This document shows positions 4,710 through 12,378 of a stretch of 12,378 nucleotides of DNA, one piece after another. Position 1 is the stretch's first letter; the number at the start of each line of letters is the position of its first letter. The DNA is from Omnitrophica bacterium RBG_13_46_9 (GTDB taxonomy: Bacteria > Omnitrophota > Gorgyraeia > JABMRN01 > RBG-13-46-9). The DNA is taken from positions 1 through 12,378 of the forward strand of contig MHFD01000017.1 in NCBI GenBank assembly GCA_001804045.1, given 5' to 3'. The notes under the pieces are model-generated. The model searched no databases and was not told where the DNA came from. It worked only from the letters and a program-made list of their open reading frames with translations. The position numbers were made by a program, and so were the translations under genes.

Positions 4710-6614
4710 TTATCGGCTGGCTCTTTCAAGCAGGCTCCGAATGTGCGGCTGGTCGGGCATTACCTGAAGAGATCTTTGGAATAATTCTATGGCTCTTTTT
4801 TTGTCATCCTGGTTTAAATAGAGTTCACCAAGCAAATTAAGGGACGGATAATATTGCGGCAGCTGTTTTACGGATATTTCCAGTTCATCTATGGCTTCTT
4901 TAGCTCTTCCTGTCTTGCGGTAAAGCGAGCCAAGGCTATAGTGGGCCAATGGATAATTGTGGTCCAGCGCCACCGCTTTTTTCAAAAATTTTTCCGCCTC
5001 GGACAGATTGCCTTTGGAGACATAGGCCACCCCTATGTTGCCGTATGCCACGGCGTAATTTTCGTCGATCGAAATGACCTTCTCATACTGCTCTATTGCC
5101 TTGTCATACTGACGTTTCTCAAAATAAGTGTTCCCCAGGTTCAGATACAACCTTGTATTCTTAGGCGTGTACTTCAACGTGTTATCAAAAAAAGTAATTT
5201 CGTCCTTCCAGTCCCTGTTTCTCCTTACGGTCAAAAAAGCGTAGGGCGATAAAAACGCGCCTACCAGCATAACAGCCAATGCTTTTCCCGCCAGGCCGCG
5301 TCTACTTTTTGCGTACAGCGCGTATATTCCGGCGGAAACAATGAAAAAGTACCCGATCGAGGCCATGTATAACCAGTGTTCCGCAATAAAACTGTTTATC
5401 GGGAATATGTTCGACACCGGCAGCAGGTTGATAAAAAACCAGAAAATAAAAAATGAAATGAGCCTATTTTTCCTGTAAAGGGCTACCCCCGCGGCCAATA
5501 TACCCAGGACCACAAAAATAGCGAGCAATGAATCGGGTTCAAAAAAAGACCTCGTAATATGTACGGTCCTCTCCATATGCAGATTTACCGGAACCAGCAG
5601 CATACCGAAATATTCCAGAATTGTCTTAAAAAAAGTAAATAACCTATTGGGTAGCGGAATCACCGAAAATGTGGTAGGCGGAGCTATTTTGAAAAAATTT
5701 ATAACCGTAAATCTTAAAACGCCGTATACTAGCACTACCGCCGCGTAAGGTATCCAGAGATTCATCGCCTTCCTATAGGTACCCATTGAAATCCTGCCCT
5801 TAAGCAGGATAAAGACATACACTATTACAAGAAGAGGCAGGACCAAGCTTATCTCCTTGGATAAAAGGGCCGGTACAAATAACAGGATAGAGAGGACAAA
5901 TAAATTGCCCCTCTCCCTATCCCGGCATAGGCTGTTCATATATCTTATAAGAAGGGTAAATGACAACAGAAAAAACGCGGAATAAAGCGAGTCGGCCCTG
6001 CCTGCTATATACGCCACCGCCTCTGTATGCACGGGATGGATGCCGAAGAAAATACCGCACAGCCCCGCGATAGGCACGCTATTGCAAATATAAAAAATAA
6101 AGATGAACACCATAACAGCCACAAAAGAATGCAGCATTATATTCGTGAAATGAAAACCCTTCGGGTCTTCTCCCCAGAGGAAATAATCTACCATGTTGGA
6201 AATCTCCTGCATGGGCCTATAGAAATTATTGATGTTGTCGCTTCCATACCCTAAATATGTCCTGAACACGTTCCAGAAATGAGAAAAGCTTTTCACCTGG
6301 GAGTTCTTTAGGATCAGGTATTCATCATCCCATATGAAATCGTTTTTCAGCGTGTTCATATATACCATAAATGTGATCAAAAATACAAGGAGGGCTGCCC
6401 CTAAAATCTTATTTCTGTTCTCCGGACAGATGGAAGCCGGCTTATAAGCGGGAGCCGTTAAAGCCTGGGGTTTTCTTCTGACAGTTTTTAAGTCGAGCTT
6501 CTTTATCTCTTTCCTGAGCTTCTTTGCGCGAATGCCGAGCTTTTCCGAGATCTCTTCCGGAGACATTTTATCGATATTTTGCCTTATAAATTGCTGCTGT
6601 TCTTTATTAAGCAT
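4710..6614 (-). CDS. TMTC-like multipass membrane protein with C-terminal TPRs (putative GT-C glycosyltransferase)
   Basis: A 634-residue inner-membrane protein. Residues 70-88 form the first membrane helix, followed by NDFIWDDE (91-98), an acidic loop motif as in GT-C glycosyltransferases. HPVHTEAVAYIAGRADSLY (193-211) and FIAEHWLYMASIGYFF (409-424) are typical of the TMTC (O-mannosyltransferase-like) family. About ten further helices run to roughly residue 463. Four TPRs follow (486-519, 520-553, 554-587, 588-621). The family pattern suggests sugar transfer from a lipid-linked donor to a protein; donor and target are unknown. Odd: residues 1-45 are soluble, charged and contain SPEEISEKLGIRAKKLRKEIKKL, which looks like a helix-turn-helix of the kind found in DNA-binding proteins. 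The start at 6614 lies 15 bases after the preceding stop and has only a weak ribosome-binding site. Confidence 0.75.
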   Translation of the reverse strand: MLNKEQQQFIRQNIDKMSPEEISEKLGIRAKKLRKEIKKLDLKTVRRKPQALTAPAYKPASICPENRNKILGAALLVFLITFMVYMNTLKNDFIWDDEYLILKNSQVKSFSHFWNVFRTYLGYGSDNINNFYRPMQEISNMVDYFLWGEDPKGFHFTNIMLHSFVAVMVFIFIFYICNSVPIAGLCGIFFGIHPVHTEAVAYIAGRADSLYSAFFLLSFTLLIRYMNSLCRDRERGNLFVLSILLFVPALLSKEISLVLPLLVIVYVFILLKGRISMGTYRKAMNLWIPYAAVVLVYGVLRFTVINFFKIAPPTTFSVIPLPNRLFTFFKTILEYFGMLLVPVNLHMERTVHITRSFFEPDSLLAIFVVLGILAAGVALYRKNRLISFFIFWFFINLLPVSNIFPINSFIAEHWLYMASIGYFFIVSAGIYALYAKSRRGLAGKALAVMLVGAFLSPYAFLTVRRNRDWKDEITFFDNTLKYTPKNTRLYLNLGNTYFEKRQYDKAIEQYEKVISIDENYAVAYGNIGVAYVSKGNLSEAEKFLKKAVALDHNYPLAHYSLGSLYRKTGRAKEAIDELEISVKQLPQYYPSLNLLGELYLNQDDKKRAIELFQRSLQVMPDQPHIRSLLERASR

Positions 6615-6629
6615 CTTTATGCCATGCTT

Positions 6630-7046
6630 CTATTCTTTGATACGGAAAACGTCTTTAAATGTCGAGTGGTTAAGTAACGCTATAACGGTAATATGATATA
6701 TCACGGATACCGTATTTTTCACAGGATTTGAGATCGTGGTCAGTAACGCGCCGTGTAATTGCAAAATCCCCATAAATACAAGGAGCTTTGTAAGGACCAC
6801 CCATCCTGAAAAAAATATAAGCAGCCTCCGCGCCAGATTCTTGAGTCTCAACAGGCCAAACCCGAGATAGGTCGAGATCAAAGCGGAGATAAGGACAAAC
6901 ATGAAGATATTCGGGGATTTTTTCGACAGCGCAAAGAAAAACGAGAAAAATAACCCCAACATCGTAGAGATGCCGATTATTACCTCGATAAATCCGATCG
7001 CATATACCGTAAAGTTGATGTTTCTCAAGCCCAACATACCTTGCAT
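6630..7046 (-). CDS. Small hydrophobic membrane protein, unknown function
   Basis: I do not recognise this 138-residue protein. It has about four hydrophobic segments (roughly residues 10-40, 46-66, 72-95 and 105-125), separated by short basic loops such as RLKNLARR, so it is very likely an integral membrane protein. A conserved catalytic motif is not visible. The ATG at 7046 has AAGGA only one base upstream, too close; the in-frame ATG at 7037 has TAAGGA ten bases before it and may be the true start, losing three residues. The gene lies 12 bases after pheT and 15 bases before the TMTC-like gene, so the three may share a transcript. The context hints at a link with the TMTC-like protein, but this is not shown. 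Confidence 0.7.
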   Translation of the reverse strand: MQGMLGLRNINFTVYAIGFIEVIIGISTMLGLFFSFFFALSKKSPNIFMFVLISALISTYLGFGLLRLKNLARRLLIFFSGWVVLTKLLVFMGILQLHGALLTTISNPVKNTVSVIYHITVIALLNHSTFKDVFRIKE

Positions 7047-7058
7047 GTCCTTACAGTT

Positions 7059-9101
7059 CTACCTGAAAAGCACCTTAAGCCTTTCGGCCAGCGCTTCTTT
7101 AATTCTGGAATGCAGCTTTTCGATTTCCGCGTCTTCCAGCGTTCTTTCGTTACTTCTATATTCGACCCTATAGAGAAATCCTTTCTTGCCTTCGGGTATC
7201 TGTTTTCCTTTGTAGCAATCCACAAGCAAGATTCCATCCACAAGGTCCCCGCCTATCTCTTTCATGATATCAGTAATATCATGCGAAGTCACATCCTTGT
7301 CTAATATGACAGAAATATCCCTTACGATAGAGGGGTATCTTCCCAGAGCGACATATCTTCTTTCTAAACTAATCTTATCAAGCAGGCGTCCTATATAAAC
7401 TTCACCGTAGAATACCTTTTTTTCCGTATCTAAAAATCTATTGCAGATTTTTTTGTCAACTTCGCCTAAAAATCCTATGATCTTCCCGCCGAATTCCACA
7501 ACCGAGCCGATGTCCTCGCTGATACCCGGTGTCTTATATCTTTTAAATACAGCCTCGCCGAGCCCAAGCCCTTCCAGGAGCGTTGTCAATATGCCTTTTA
7601 TATCAAAAAAATCAAATTCCTCCCTGCGGACTTTCCAATCATCCCGTTTAACTCCCGACAAACATACGGACAGGATAAGTTCTTCGACATACGCATTCTT
7701 TTTCTCTTTGTATATCTTGCCTATCTCAAATAACGAAAGGCCTTTCGCGCGCCTGTTGATGTTGTAAGAAACTACCCCCAGCATGCCGGGTAACATCGCA
7801 GGCCTTATTATCTCCTGGTCTATGCTTAAGGGATTTTCAATAGCGATGATATCATCTTCGCAAATCTCAAGTCCTTCGATCTTGTTCCTGCCGATAAGGC
7901 TATATGTGATTACCTCATTCAGCCCAAAACGGATAAGAAGTCCTCTTATATTTTCCTGGACAAGGCTCGCAAAATCTTTTATCCTGGCGTGCCCTATGTT
8001 GCGAGGGACGGTAAGCGGTATGTTGTCATACCCGTATATGCGGGCTATCTCCTCTGTCAGGTCGGTCTCATTTTTCACGTCTGCCCTGAATCCCGGGACC
8101 GTAACCTTCAGCGCTTTTCTATTTTCCTTTACGGAGAATCCGAGGGCCTTCAAGATCCCGACGGCCTCCGCTTTGCTCACGGACGTCCCAAGAAGCGAAT
8201 TGGATTTTTCCAGGTTAAAATTTATCTTTTTCGAATAACCCTTCTTGTCCCCCGTATCGACCAGGGCGCCTATCTTGCCCCCGGCGATTTTCTCTATCAA
8301 TGAGCCCGCTCTCTCCGAAGCCCTGAGAACCATTTCGTTATCGATCTTTCTCTCAAATCTATAGCTGGATTCGGAACCAAGGCCTAGCCGCCGTGATGTC
8401 CTCCTTATCGAAATAGGGTTGAAAAAGGCGCTCTCCAGAAGGATGTTTTTGGTCATATTGTTAACTTCTGTCTCAAGACCGCCCATAACGCCGGCTATGG
8501 CGATCGGCCCCGCTTCATCCGCTATGACCAGCGTATCCTCATCGCAGGTCCTGGGGATATTGTCTATCATCATTATCTTTTCGCCGGTTTTGGCTTTTCT
8601 TACCGTGAGATTTCCCTTTATCTTGTCGAGATCGAAAGCATGCATGGGCTGGCCCGTTTCAAACAGGACAAAATTTGTTATGTCAACGATGTTATTGACC
8701 GGTCTTAAACCCACCGATATGATCCTCTTTTTAAGCCAATCCGGCGAAGACTCGACCTCGACATCCCTTATGATCCTTGCCGTATAATGCGGGCAGAGTT
8801 CCGGATCGGCCAATATAACGTCTAAAGCGGGTTTCGCGCCGCTGGCCAAGTAGCGGCTCTTCGTCAGTTCTTTGGGAACCTTTAGCTTCTTCCCTAAAAG
8901 GGTCGCCACTTCTCTCGCTATACCGATTATATTCAAGCAATCCGGCCGGTTCGCGGTCACTTCGAGTTCGAATATATAATCGTCTCCCATGTTGTCGACA
9001 TATTCGACGGTGACACCGGCCATGGTAAGAAGGTGGGCCAGCTTCTTGGGGTCCATTCTTACGTCGGTATATTCTTTTATCCAGCTATATGGGGCTTTCA
9101 T
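7059..9101 (-). CDS. pheT: Phenylalanine--tRNA ligase beta subunit, short form
   Basis: Forms the alpha2-beta2 enzyme with PheS that charges tRNA-Phe; the beta chain edits and binds tRNA. At 680 residues it is more than 100 shorter than the common bacterial form of about 800. The N-terminal piece (1-38) joins directly to FELEVTANRPDCLNIIGIAREVA (44-66), so the OB-fold tRNA-binding insertion is missing. Visible afterwards are the B3/B4 editing region (VDITNFVLFETGQPMHAFD), a B5 region (NSLLGTSVSKAEAVGILKALGF to IARIYGYDNIP), the catalytic-like core and a C-terminal FDX-ACB anticodon-binding domain (582-680, from RYVALGRYPSIVRDIS). Reading is open without frameshift, so this is a true short form and not a broken gene. 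It starts 17 bases after the pheS stop, with only a weak ribosome-binding site. Confidence 0.95.
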   Translation of the reverse strand: MKAPYSWIKEYTDVRMDPKKLAHLLTMAGVTVEYVDNMGDDYIFELEVTANRPDCLNIIGIAREVATLLGKKLKVPKELTKSRYLASGAKPALDVILADPELCPHYTARIIRDVEVESSPDWLKKRIISVGLRPVNNIVDITNFVLFETGQPMHAFDLDKIKGNLTVRKAKTGEKIMMIDNIPRTCDEDTLVIADEAGPIAIAGVMGGLETEVNNMTKNILLESAFFNPISIRRTSRRLGLGSESSYRFERKIDNEMVLRASERAGSLIEKIAGGKIGALVDTGDKKGYSKKINFNLEKSNSLLGTSVSKAEAVGILKALGFSVKENRKALKVTVPGFRADVKNETDLTEEIARIYGYDNIPLTVPRNIGHARIKDFASLVQENIRGLLIRFGLNEVITYSLIGRNKIEGLEICEDDIIAIENPLSIDQEIIRPAMLPGMLGVVSYNINRRAKGLSLFEIGKIYKEKKNAYVEELILSVCLSGVKRDDWKVRREEFDFFDIKGILTTLLEGLGLGEAVFKRYKTPGISEDIGSVVEFGGKIIGFLGEVDKKICNRFLDTEKKVFYGEVYIGRLLDKISLERRYVALGRYPSIVRDISVILDKDVTSHDITDIMKEIGGDLVDGILLVDCYKGKQIPEGKKGFLYRVEYRSNERTLEDAEIEKLHSRIKEALAERLKVLFR

Positions 9102-9118
9102 TCTTTGTATCCGTTCTT

Positions 9119-10126
9119 CTAGAATTGCTTTAAGAATCTTATGTCATTATCAAAAAATAACCTTATGTCATCTATCCCGTATTTAAGCATGGCTATCCGT
9201 TCCACGCCCATCCCAAAAGCAAAACCGGTGAACTTCCCCGGAGAATACCCTACCGCCTCGAAAACGCGTGGATTCACCATGCCTGCCCCTAAAATCTCGA
9301 GCCAACCCCCGTGAGAGCACACCCTGCATCCCCTGCCCTGGCATATAATGCAGGAAATGTCGACTTCCGCGGAAGGTTCGGTAAAAGGGAAAAAGCTCGG
9401 TCTAAAGCGGGTCTTTGTCTTTTCACCGAATATACGCTTTATAAAAAGGTCCAGCGTGCCCTTCAAATCGGAAAATCTGATCAGCTTATCCACCATCAAA
9501 CCTTCAACCTGATGAAACATAAAAGAGTGAGAGGCATCGACCGCATCAGGCCTATAGACCCTGCCCGGCATAATGGACTGAATAGGGGGTTGCGTCTTTT
9601 CCATGACCCTTATCTGGACTGTCGACGTGTGGCTTCTTAAAAGGACGTTTCCCTTGATATAAAAAGTGTCAAAAGCGTCTCTTGAGGGATGTTCCAAAGG
9701 TATATTGAGCGCCTCAAAATTGTAAAATTCCGTTTCTATCTCCGGCCCTTCCGCGACCGTAAATCCCAAAGAAACAAATATTTCGTTTATTTCACTTAAT
9801 GTCTTCGTAATCGGATGAAGATGGCCGAGTTGGGGTAATATACCCGGCATTGTGACATCGACCCTCTCCCTGCCGGGCTCGGATACTGACAATATTTTTT
9901 TTCTATTTTGAAACTCATTTTGAACATAGGTCTTTAAAAGATTCAGTTCCTTGCCGATTCTGGGTCTGGTCTTTTCGTCGAGCGACGAAAGCCGTCCCAG
10001 CAATCCGGAAACAAGCCCTTTCCTGCCGAGATATCTGATTCGTACCCCTTCCAGGGATTCTACGTCTTTCGTGTTCTTAAGGTCTTTGTCAAAGGAAAGT
10101 TTTATATTTTTTATTTCTTCTTCCAT
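9119..10126 (-). CDS. pheS: Phenylalanine--tRNA ligase alpha subunit
   Basis: Catalytic chain of the class II phenylalanyl-tRNA synthetase, which activates phenylalanine and transfers it to tRNA. The 335 residues match the usual length. The N-terminal 90 residues form the tRNA-contacting coiled-coil region (RIRYLGRKGLVSGLLGRL). Class II motifs follow: PQLGHLHPITKTLSEINEIF, motif 2 with MFHQVEGLMVD, the CIICQGRGCRVC-GGWLEILGAGMVNP segment, and motif 3 GFAFGMGVERIAML near the C-terminus. The start is the ATG at 10126; upstream bases give only a weak Shine-Dalgarno. It lies 65 bases after ktrA and leads into pheT. No T-box or phenylalanine-rich leader peptide is visible in the gap before it. Confidence 0.96.
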   Translation of the reverse strand: MEEEIKNIKLSFDKDLKNTKDVESLEGVRIRYLGRKGLVSGLLGRLSSLDEKTRPRIGKELNLLKTYVQNEFQNRKKILSVSEPGRERVDVTMPGILPQLGHLHPITKTLSEINEIFVSLGFTVAEGPEIETEFYNFEALNIPLEHPSRDAFDTFYIKGNVLLRSHTSTVQIRVMEKTQPPIQSIMPGRVYRPDAVDASHSFMFHQVEGLMVDKLIRFSDLKGTLDLFIKRIFGEKTKTRFRPSFFPFTEPSAEVDISCIICQGRGCRVCSHGGWLEILGAGMVNPRVFEAVGYSPGKFTGFAFGMGVERIAMLKYGIDDIRLFFDNDIRFLKQF

Positions 10127-10146
10127 CTGTTACACCGTCATTCGAT

Positions 10147-10165
10147 GGGTCACGGTCGGCGACCC
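10147..10165. repeat. Short inverted repeat in the ktrA-pheS gap
   Basis: GGGTC (10147-10151) and GACCC (10161-10165) can form a 5-bp stem around a nine-base loop in the transcript ahead of pheS. No U-tract follows, so it is not a convincing terminator. It may be a chance palindrome. Confidence 0.35.
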
Positions 10166-10191
10166 GTAAACTTAAGCGCTTCCGGCAGGGA

Positions 10192-10869
10192 TCAATGCTT
10201 CTTCAATCTCTCGATATTCTCGTTAGACCCCAGCACTACCAGGATATCTCCTTTATTGATAATATCCTCCGCTTTAGGAGCAACATTTACGATCTCCTCT
10301 TCTTCTTTTTTGGACGCTGATGGTATTCTCCTTTTTACCGCGATCACGTTTACCCCAAATTTGGCCCGGACATCTATCTCCCGCAAGCTTTTACCGATAA
10401 AATCTTTTGGTGAAATCAGTTCCACTATGCTTGACTCGTTAGAGAGCTCTATATGTTCCACAACGCTGGAAGAAACAAGACTGTTAGCTAACCTTACGCC
10501 CATCTCTTTCTCCGGCTGAATGACTTTTGTGGCGCCGATCTTTTCCAGGACTTTTTTATGGTCTTCGTTAACAGCTTTGCACACGATCTCCCTGACGCCT
10601 ATCTCTTTAAGACTGAGCGTAATCAATATGCTTGCCTCCAAATTTGAGCCCATCCCGACAATGGCTACATCCACATTTTCTATGCCGACAGCCCTTAAAG
10701 CCTTTTCATCGGTAGCGTCGAGACATACTGCCTGGGTTACCTCATCCACTATATCCTGGACCGTATGCTCATTTACGTCTATAGCGAGGACCTGATAACC
10801 TTTTTCAGCAAGTGTTTTTGCCACGCTTGCCCCAAACCTGCCTAAACCTATAACGGCGAACTGTCTCAT
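10192..10869 (-). CDS. ktrA: KtrA/TrkA-type potassium uptake regulatory subunit (RCK)
   Basis: Cytoplasmic ring-forming subunit that gates the KtrB/TrkH potassium channel in response to bound nucleotide. The 225 residues hold one RCK_N domain (about 1-120), with Rossmann motif GLGRFG (8-13) and D31 at the end of the second strand, typical of NAD(H)- or ATP/ADP-binding members. A C-terminal RCK_C domain follows (about 135-225), with the DFIGKSLREIDVRAKFGVNVIAVKR pattern. The single-repeat length points to KtrA and not to the double-length TrkA of Escherichia coli. The ATG at 10869 follows an excellent AGGAGG seven bases upstream. It lies 62 bases after ktrB and forms the transport pair with it. 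A c-di-AMP ligand for the C-terminal domain is known in other KtrA proteins and cannot be judged here. Confidence 0.93.
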   Translation of the reverse strand: MRQFAVIGLGRFGASVAKTLAEKGYQVLAIDVNEHTVQDIVDEVTQAVCLDATDEKALRAVGIENVDVAIVGMGSNLEASILITLSLKEIGVREIVCKAVNEDHKKVLEKIGATKVIQPEKEMGVRLANSLVSSSVVEHIELSNESSIVELISPKDFIGKSLREIDVRAKFGVNVIAVKRRIPSASKKEEEEIVNVAPKAEDIINKGDILVVLGSNENIERLKKH

Positions 10870-10931
10870 CTTTTCCTCCTATTATCCATGCGCAGATAAT
10901 TGAAACCGTTTTCCGGATCTATGCTCATCCG

Positions 10932-12281
10932 TTACCCGATCATAATCTTCTCTTCGGGATAAACATAGAAAGACTTATCCCGTTGAAGGGCAACGGCCAG
11001 CGCCACAGTCAAAGGGCCCACCCTTCCTATAAACATCGTGAGTATTATAACCAATTTTCCCGCCGTGCTGAGCATGGGGGTGATCCCGGTTGATAGCCCC
11101 ACCGTCCCGAAAGCAGAAACGACTTCGAATAATATCCGCAGAAAGAAATTGCTTAAAAGCGTCGTTTTCCCGTTTTCGGTGATGGCGAGCAGTAAAATCG
11201 CGATAAAAATCCACCCCATCGCCAGGAATAAAACGACTAAGGATTTGCGCACTACCTCTTTCGGGATTGTGCGTTTAAACATAAAAACCCTGTCTCTGTT
11301 CCTAAGCATTGAAAAAAACGTGGCGACAATCACGCCGAATGTGCATGTCTTGATGCCGCCTCCTGTAGAGCCGGGTGAAGCCCCGACAAACATTAAAAAT
11401 GCGAAAAAACATAAGGTAGGCACGGCAAGACTGCCGATATTCAATGAATTAAAGCCGGCTGTCCTCGTGGTAACCGACTGAAAAACCGAACCGAATACCT
11501 TCTCCTTTAAGGTAAATCCCGCCATCGCTTTGTTGCCCTCAACAAGGAAAAAAAATAGCGCCCCTATTACGATCAGACATAATGACACTGTAATGGCAAC
11601 CTTGGTCTGGATAGTAATATGTCGGGCCGGACCCTTTCTGGCCATACGGAAAAGTTCAATGACAACCACAAATCCCATGCCGCCGATCACTATCAGAAAA
11701 ATCATTATTAAATTTATATAAGGGTCTCCCAAAAATTCGCTAAAACTCGTAGGAAAGAGAGAAAGGCCTGCGTTGCAGAAAGCGCTGATGGCGTGAAAAA
11801 CCGAATTTACGAAAATCTTTCTCAACGGCCAATCCGCAATGTTGATCCATCGCAGAAAAAGACAAAGAGCGCCCAGAAATTCTACGCCAAGGGTGATAAA
11901 GACGATATATTTTATCAGCGTGGCCAAATTCTGCACTTTATTCGGCGCCATCGTCCGCTGTATAATAAGGTCGTCTTTTATTGTCAGTTTTTTGCCTAAA
12001 ATAACGGCAAAAAGCGTAGAAAAAGTCATGATCCCGAGTCCGCCCATCTGTAGCAGAATGAGTATAACTAACCTGCCAAATCCGGAAAAATACGTTCCCG
12101 TATCCCTGACTATAAGCCCTGTAACGCAGGTCGCGCTTGTAGCGGTAAACAGGCTGTCTATTAAAGGCATCCTTTCCCTGGTCTGAGTGGCAAACGGCGC
12201 GCTTAATAGCAGAGTTCCCACGAATATAGCGCATAGAAAGCTTACTATTATTATTTGCGGCAGCGTCAGTTTTTTTAACAT
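10932..12281 (-). CDS. ktrB: KtrB/TrkH-type potassium channel subunit
   Basis: Membrane pore of the potassium uptake system. The 449-residue protein has the four-fold M1-P-M2 layout of the superfamily. All four selectivity-filter loops are visible: TSATCVTGL (filter glycine G55), ISAFCNAGLS, TTRTAGFNS and FGTVGLSTG. The intramembrane gate loop ASPGSTGGGIKT, rich in glycine and serine, follows the third filter. The length (about 450) and N-terminus fit KtrB better than the longer TrkH. The ATG at 12281 begins MLKKLTLPQ and leads straight into the first membrane helix; no Shine-Dalgarno sequence is visible upstream. The next gene, ktrA, encodes the matching cytoplasmic regulator. Sodium dependence, common in KtrB, cannot be read from the sequence. 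Confidence 0.93.
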   Translation of the reverse strand: MLKKLTLPQIIIVSFLCAIFVGTLLLSAPFATQTRERMPLIDSLFTATSATCVTGLIVRDTGTYFSGFGRLVILILLQMGGLGIMTFSTLFAVILGKKLTIKDDLIIQRTMAPNKVQNLATLIKYIVFITLGVEFLGALCLFLRWINIADWPLRKIFVNSVFHAISAFCNAGLSLFPTSFSEFLGDPYINLIMIFLIVIGGMGFVVVIELFRMARKGPARHITIQTKVAITVSLCLIVIGALFFFLVEGNKAMAGFTLKEKVFGSVFQSVTTRTAGFNSLNIGSLAVPTLCFFAFLMFVGASPGSTGGGIKTCTFGVIVATFFSMLRNRDRVFMFKRTIPKEVVRKSLVVLFLAMGWIFIAILLLAITENGKTTLLSNFFLRILFEVVSAFGTVGLSTGITPMLSTAGKLVIILTMFIGRVGPLTVALAVALQRDKSFYVYPEEKIMIG

Positions 12282-12291
12282 AATTTTTTAT

Positions 12292-12363
12292 GACACGGGT
12301 ATGCGCGGATTTTTACGTATCTACGCGGGTTATACGCGTTCATCCTTTGCCAAAATCCGTGTC
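12292..12363. repeat. Imperfect inverted repeat upstream of ktrB
   Basis: GACACGG (12292-12298) faces CCGTGTC (12357-12363), and GGATTTT (12307-12313) faces AAAATCC (12352-12358). The two pairings share bases 12357-12358, so they compete. The centre contains further related words (TACGTATCTACGCG, TATACGCG). It lies directly upstream of ktrB and may be a decayed dispersed repeat or a regulatory leader. No clear promoter or riboswitch signature is seen before the window edge. Confidence 0.5.
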
Positions 12364-12378
12364 CATACCTGTCGCTCA

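Noticed and set aside
4477..4767. Plus-strand ORF across the 6S-type RNA region
   Set aside because: It overlaps a structured RNA, its promoter and the end of the TMTC-like gene on the other strand, and has no family resemblance.
10127..10191. T-box or phenylalanine leader peptide ahead of pheS
   Set aside because: The gap is only 65 bases, far too short for a T-box, and no Phe-codon run, specifier loop or terminator is present.
12282..12378. c-di-AMP (ydaO) riboswitch ahead of ktrB
   Set aside because: Potassium uptake genes often carry one, but the visible 97 bases show only an imperfect inverted repeat and none of the conserved riboswitch cores that I can recognise; anything further upstream is outside the window.

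Overview
The window is a stretch of a bacterial chromosome in which every supported gene lies on the minus strand. In transcription order (right to left) it reads: ktrB-ktrA (potassium uptake), pheS-pheT (phenylalanyl-tRNA synthetase), a small membrane protein, a TMTC-like membrane protein with TPRs, a 6S-type RNA, rarA, and the pyrimidine operon pyrR-pyrB-pyrC, with pyrC cut by the left edge. Moderate GC, frequent ATA and AGA/AGG codons, the gene mix and the word-like repetitive spacers suggest an uncultured bacterium. An Omnitrophota/PVC-type lineage is possible, but that is a low-confidence guess from style, with no phylogenetic marker tested.

Right part (12378-6615): ktrB and ktrA form a compact potassium-transport pair. 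A short gap leads to pheS and pheT, 17 bases apart. PheT is short (680 aa) because the usual tRNA-binding OB-fold insertion near residue 40 is absent. Two membrane-protein genes follow at close spacing and may be co-transcribed.

Middle part (4710-3979): a sigma70-like promoter drives a rod-shaped RNA of about 178 nt, best explained as 6S RNA. Beyond its U-tract lie a chain of abutting hairpins and a repeat-rich spacer, then rarA. I recall 6S RNA lying beside rarA in other bacteria such as Bacillus.

Left part (2620-1): a consensus promoter is followed by a PyrR-binding hairpin, a probable 19-codon leader ORF with a TTG start, and an intrinsic terminator inside that ORF, then pyrR, pyrB and pyrC. 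The lower stem of the PyrR hairpin contains the leader's Shine-Dalgarno sequence, and no canonical antiterminator is visible. This suggests that PyrR blocks leader translation so that the terminator forms: attenuation by coupled translation, not by RNA switching alone.

The most unusual DNA is a pair of related spacers (about 434-851 and 3985-4300), in the same orientation, built from 7-10 bp words in separate families (AGGTTGC-like in both orientations, CCTACTA-like, CGTCCTT-like, GAGCTAT-like). They share a 97-bp block with two mismatches, differ by about two word units, and sit directly upstream of pyrC and rarA, neither of which has a visible Shine-Dalgarno sequence.
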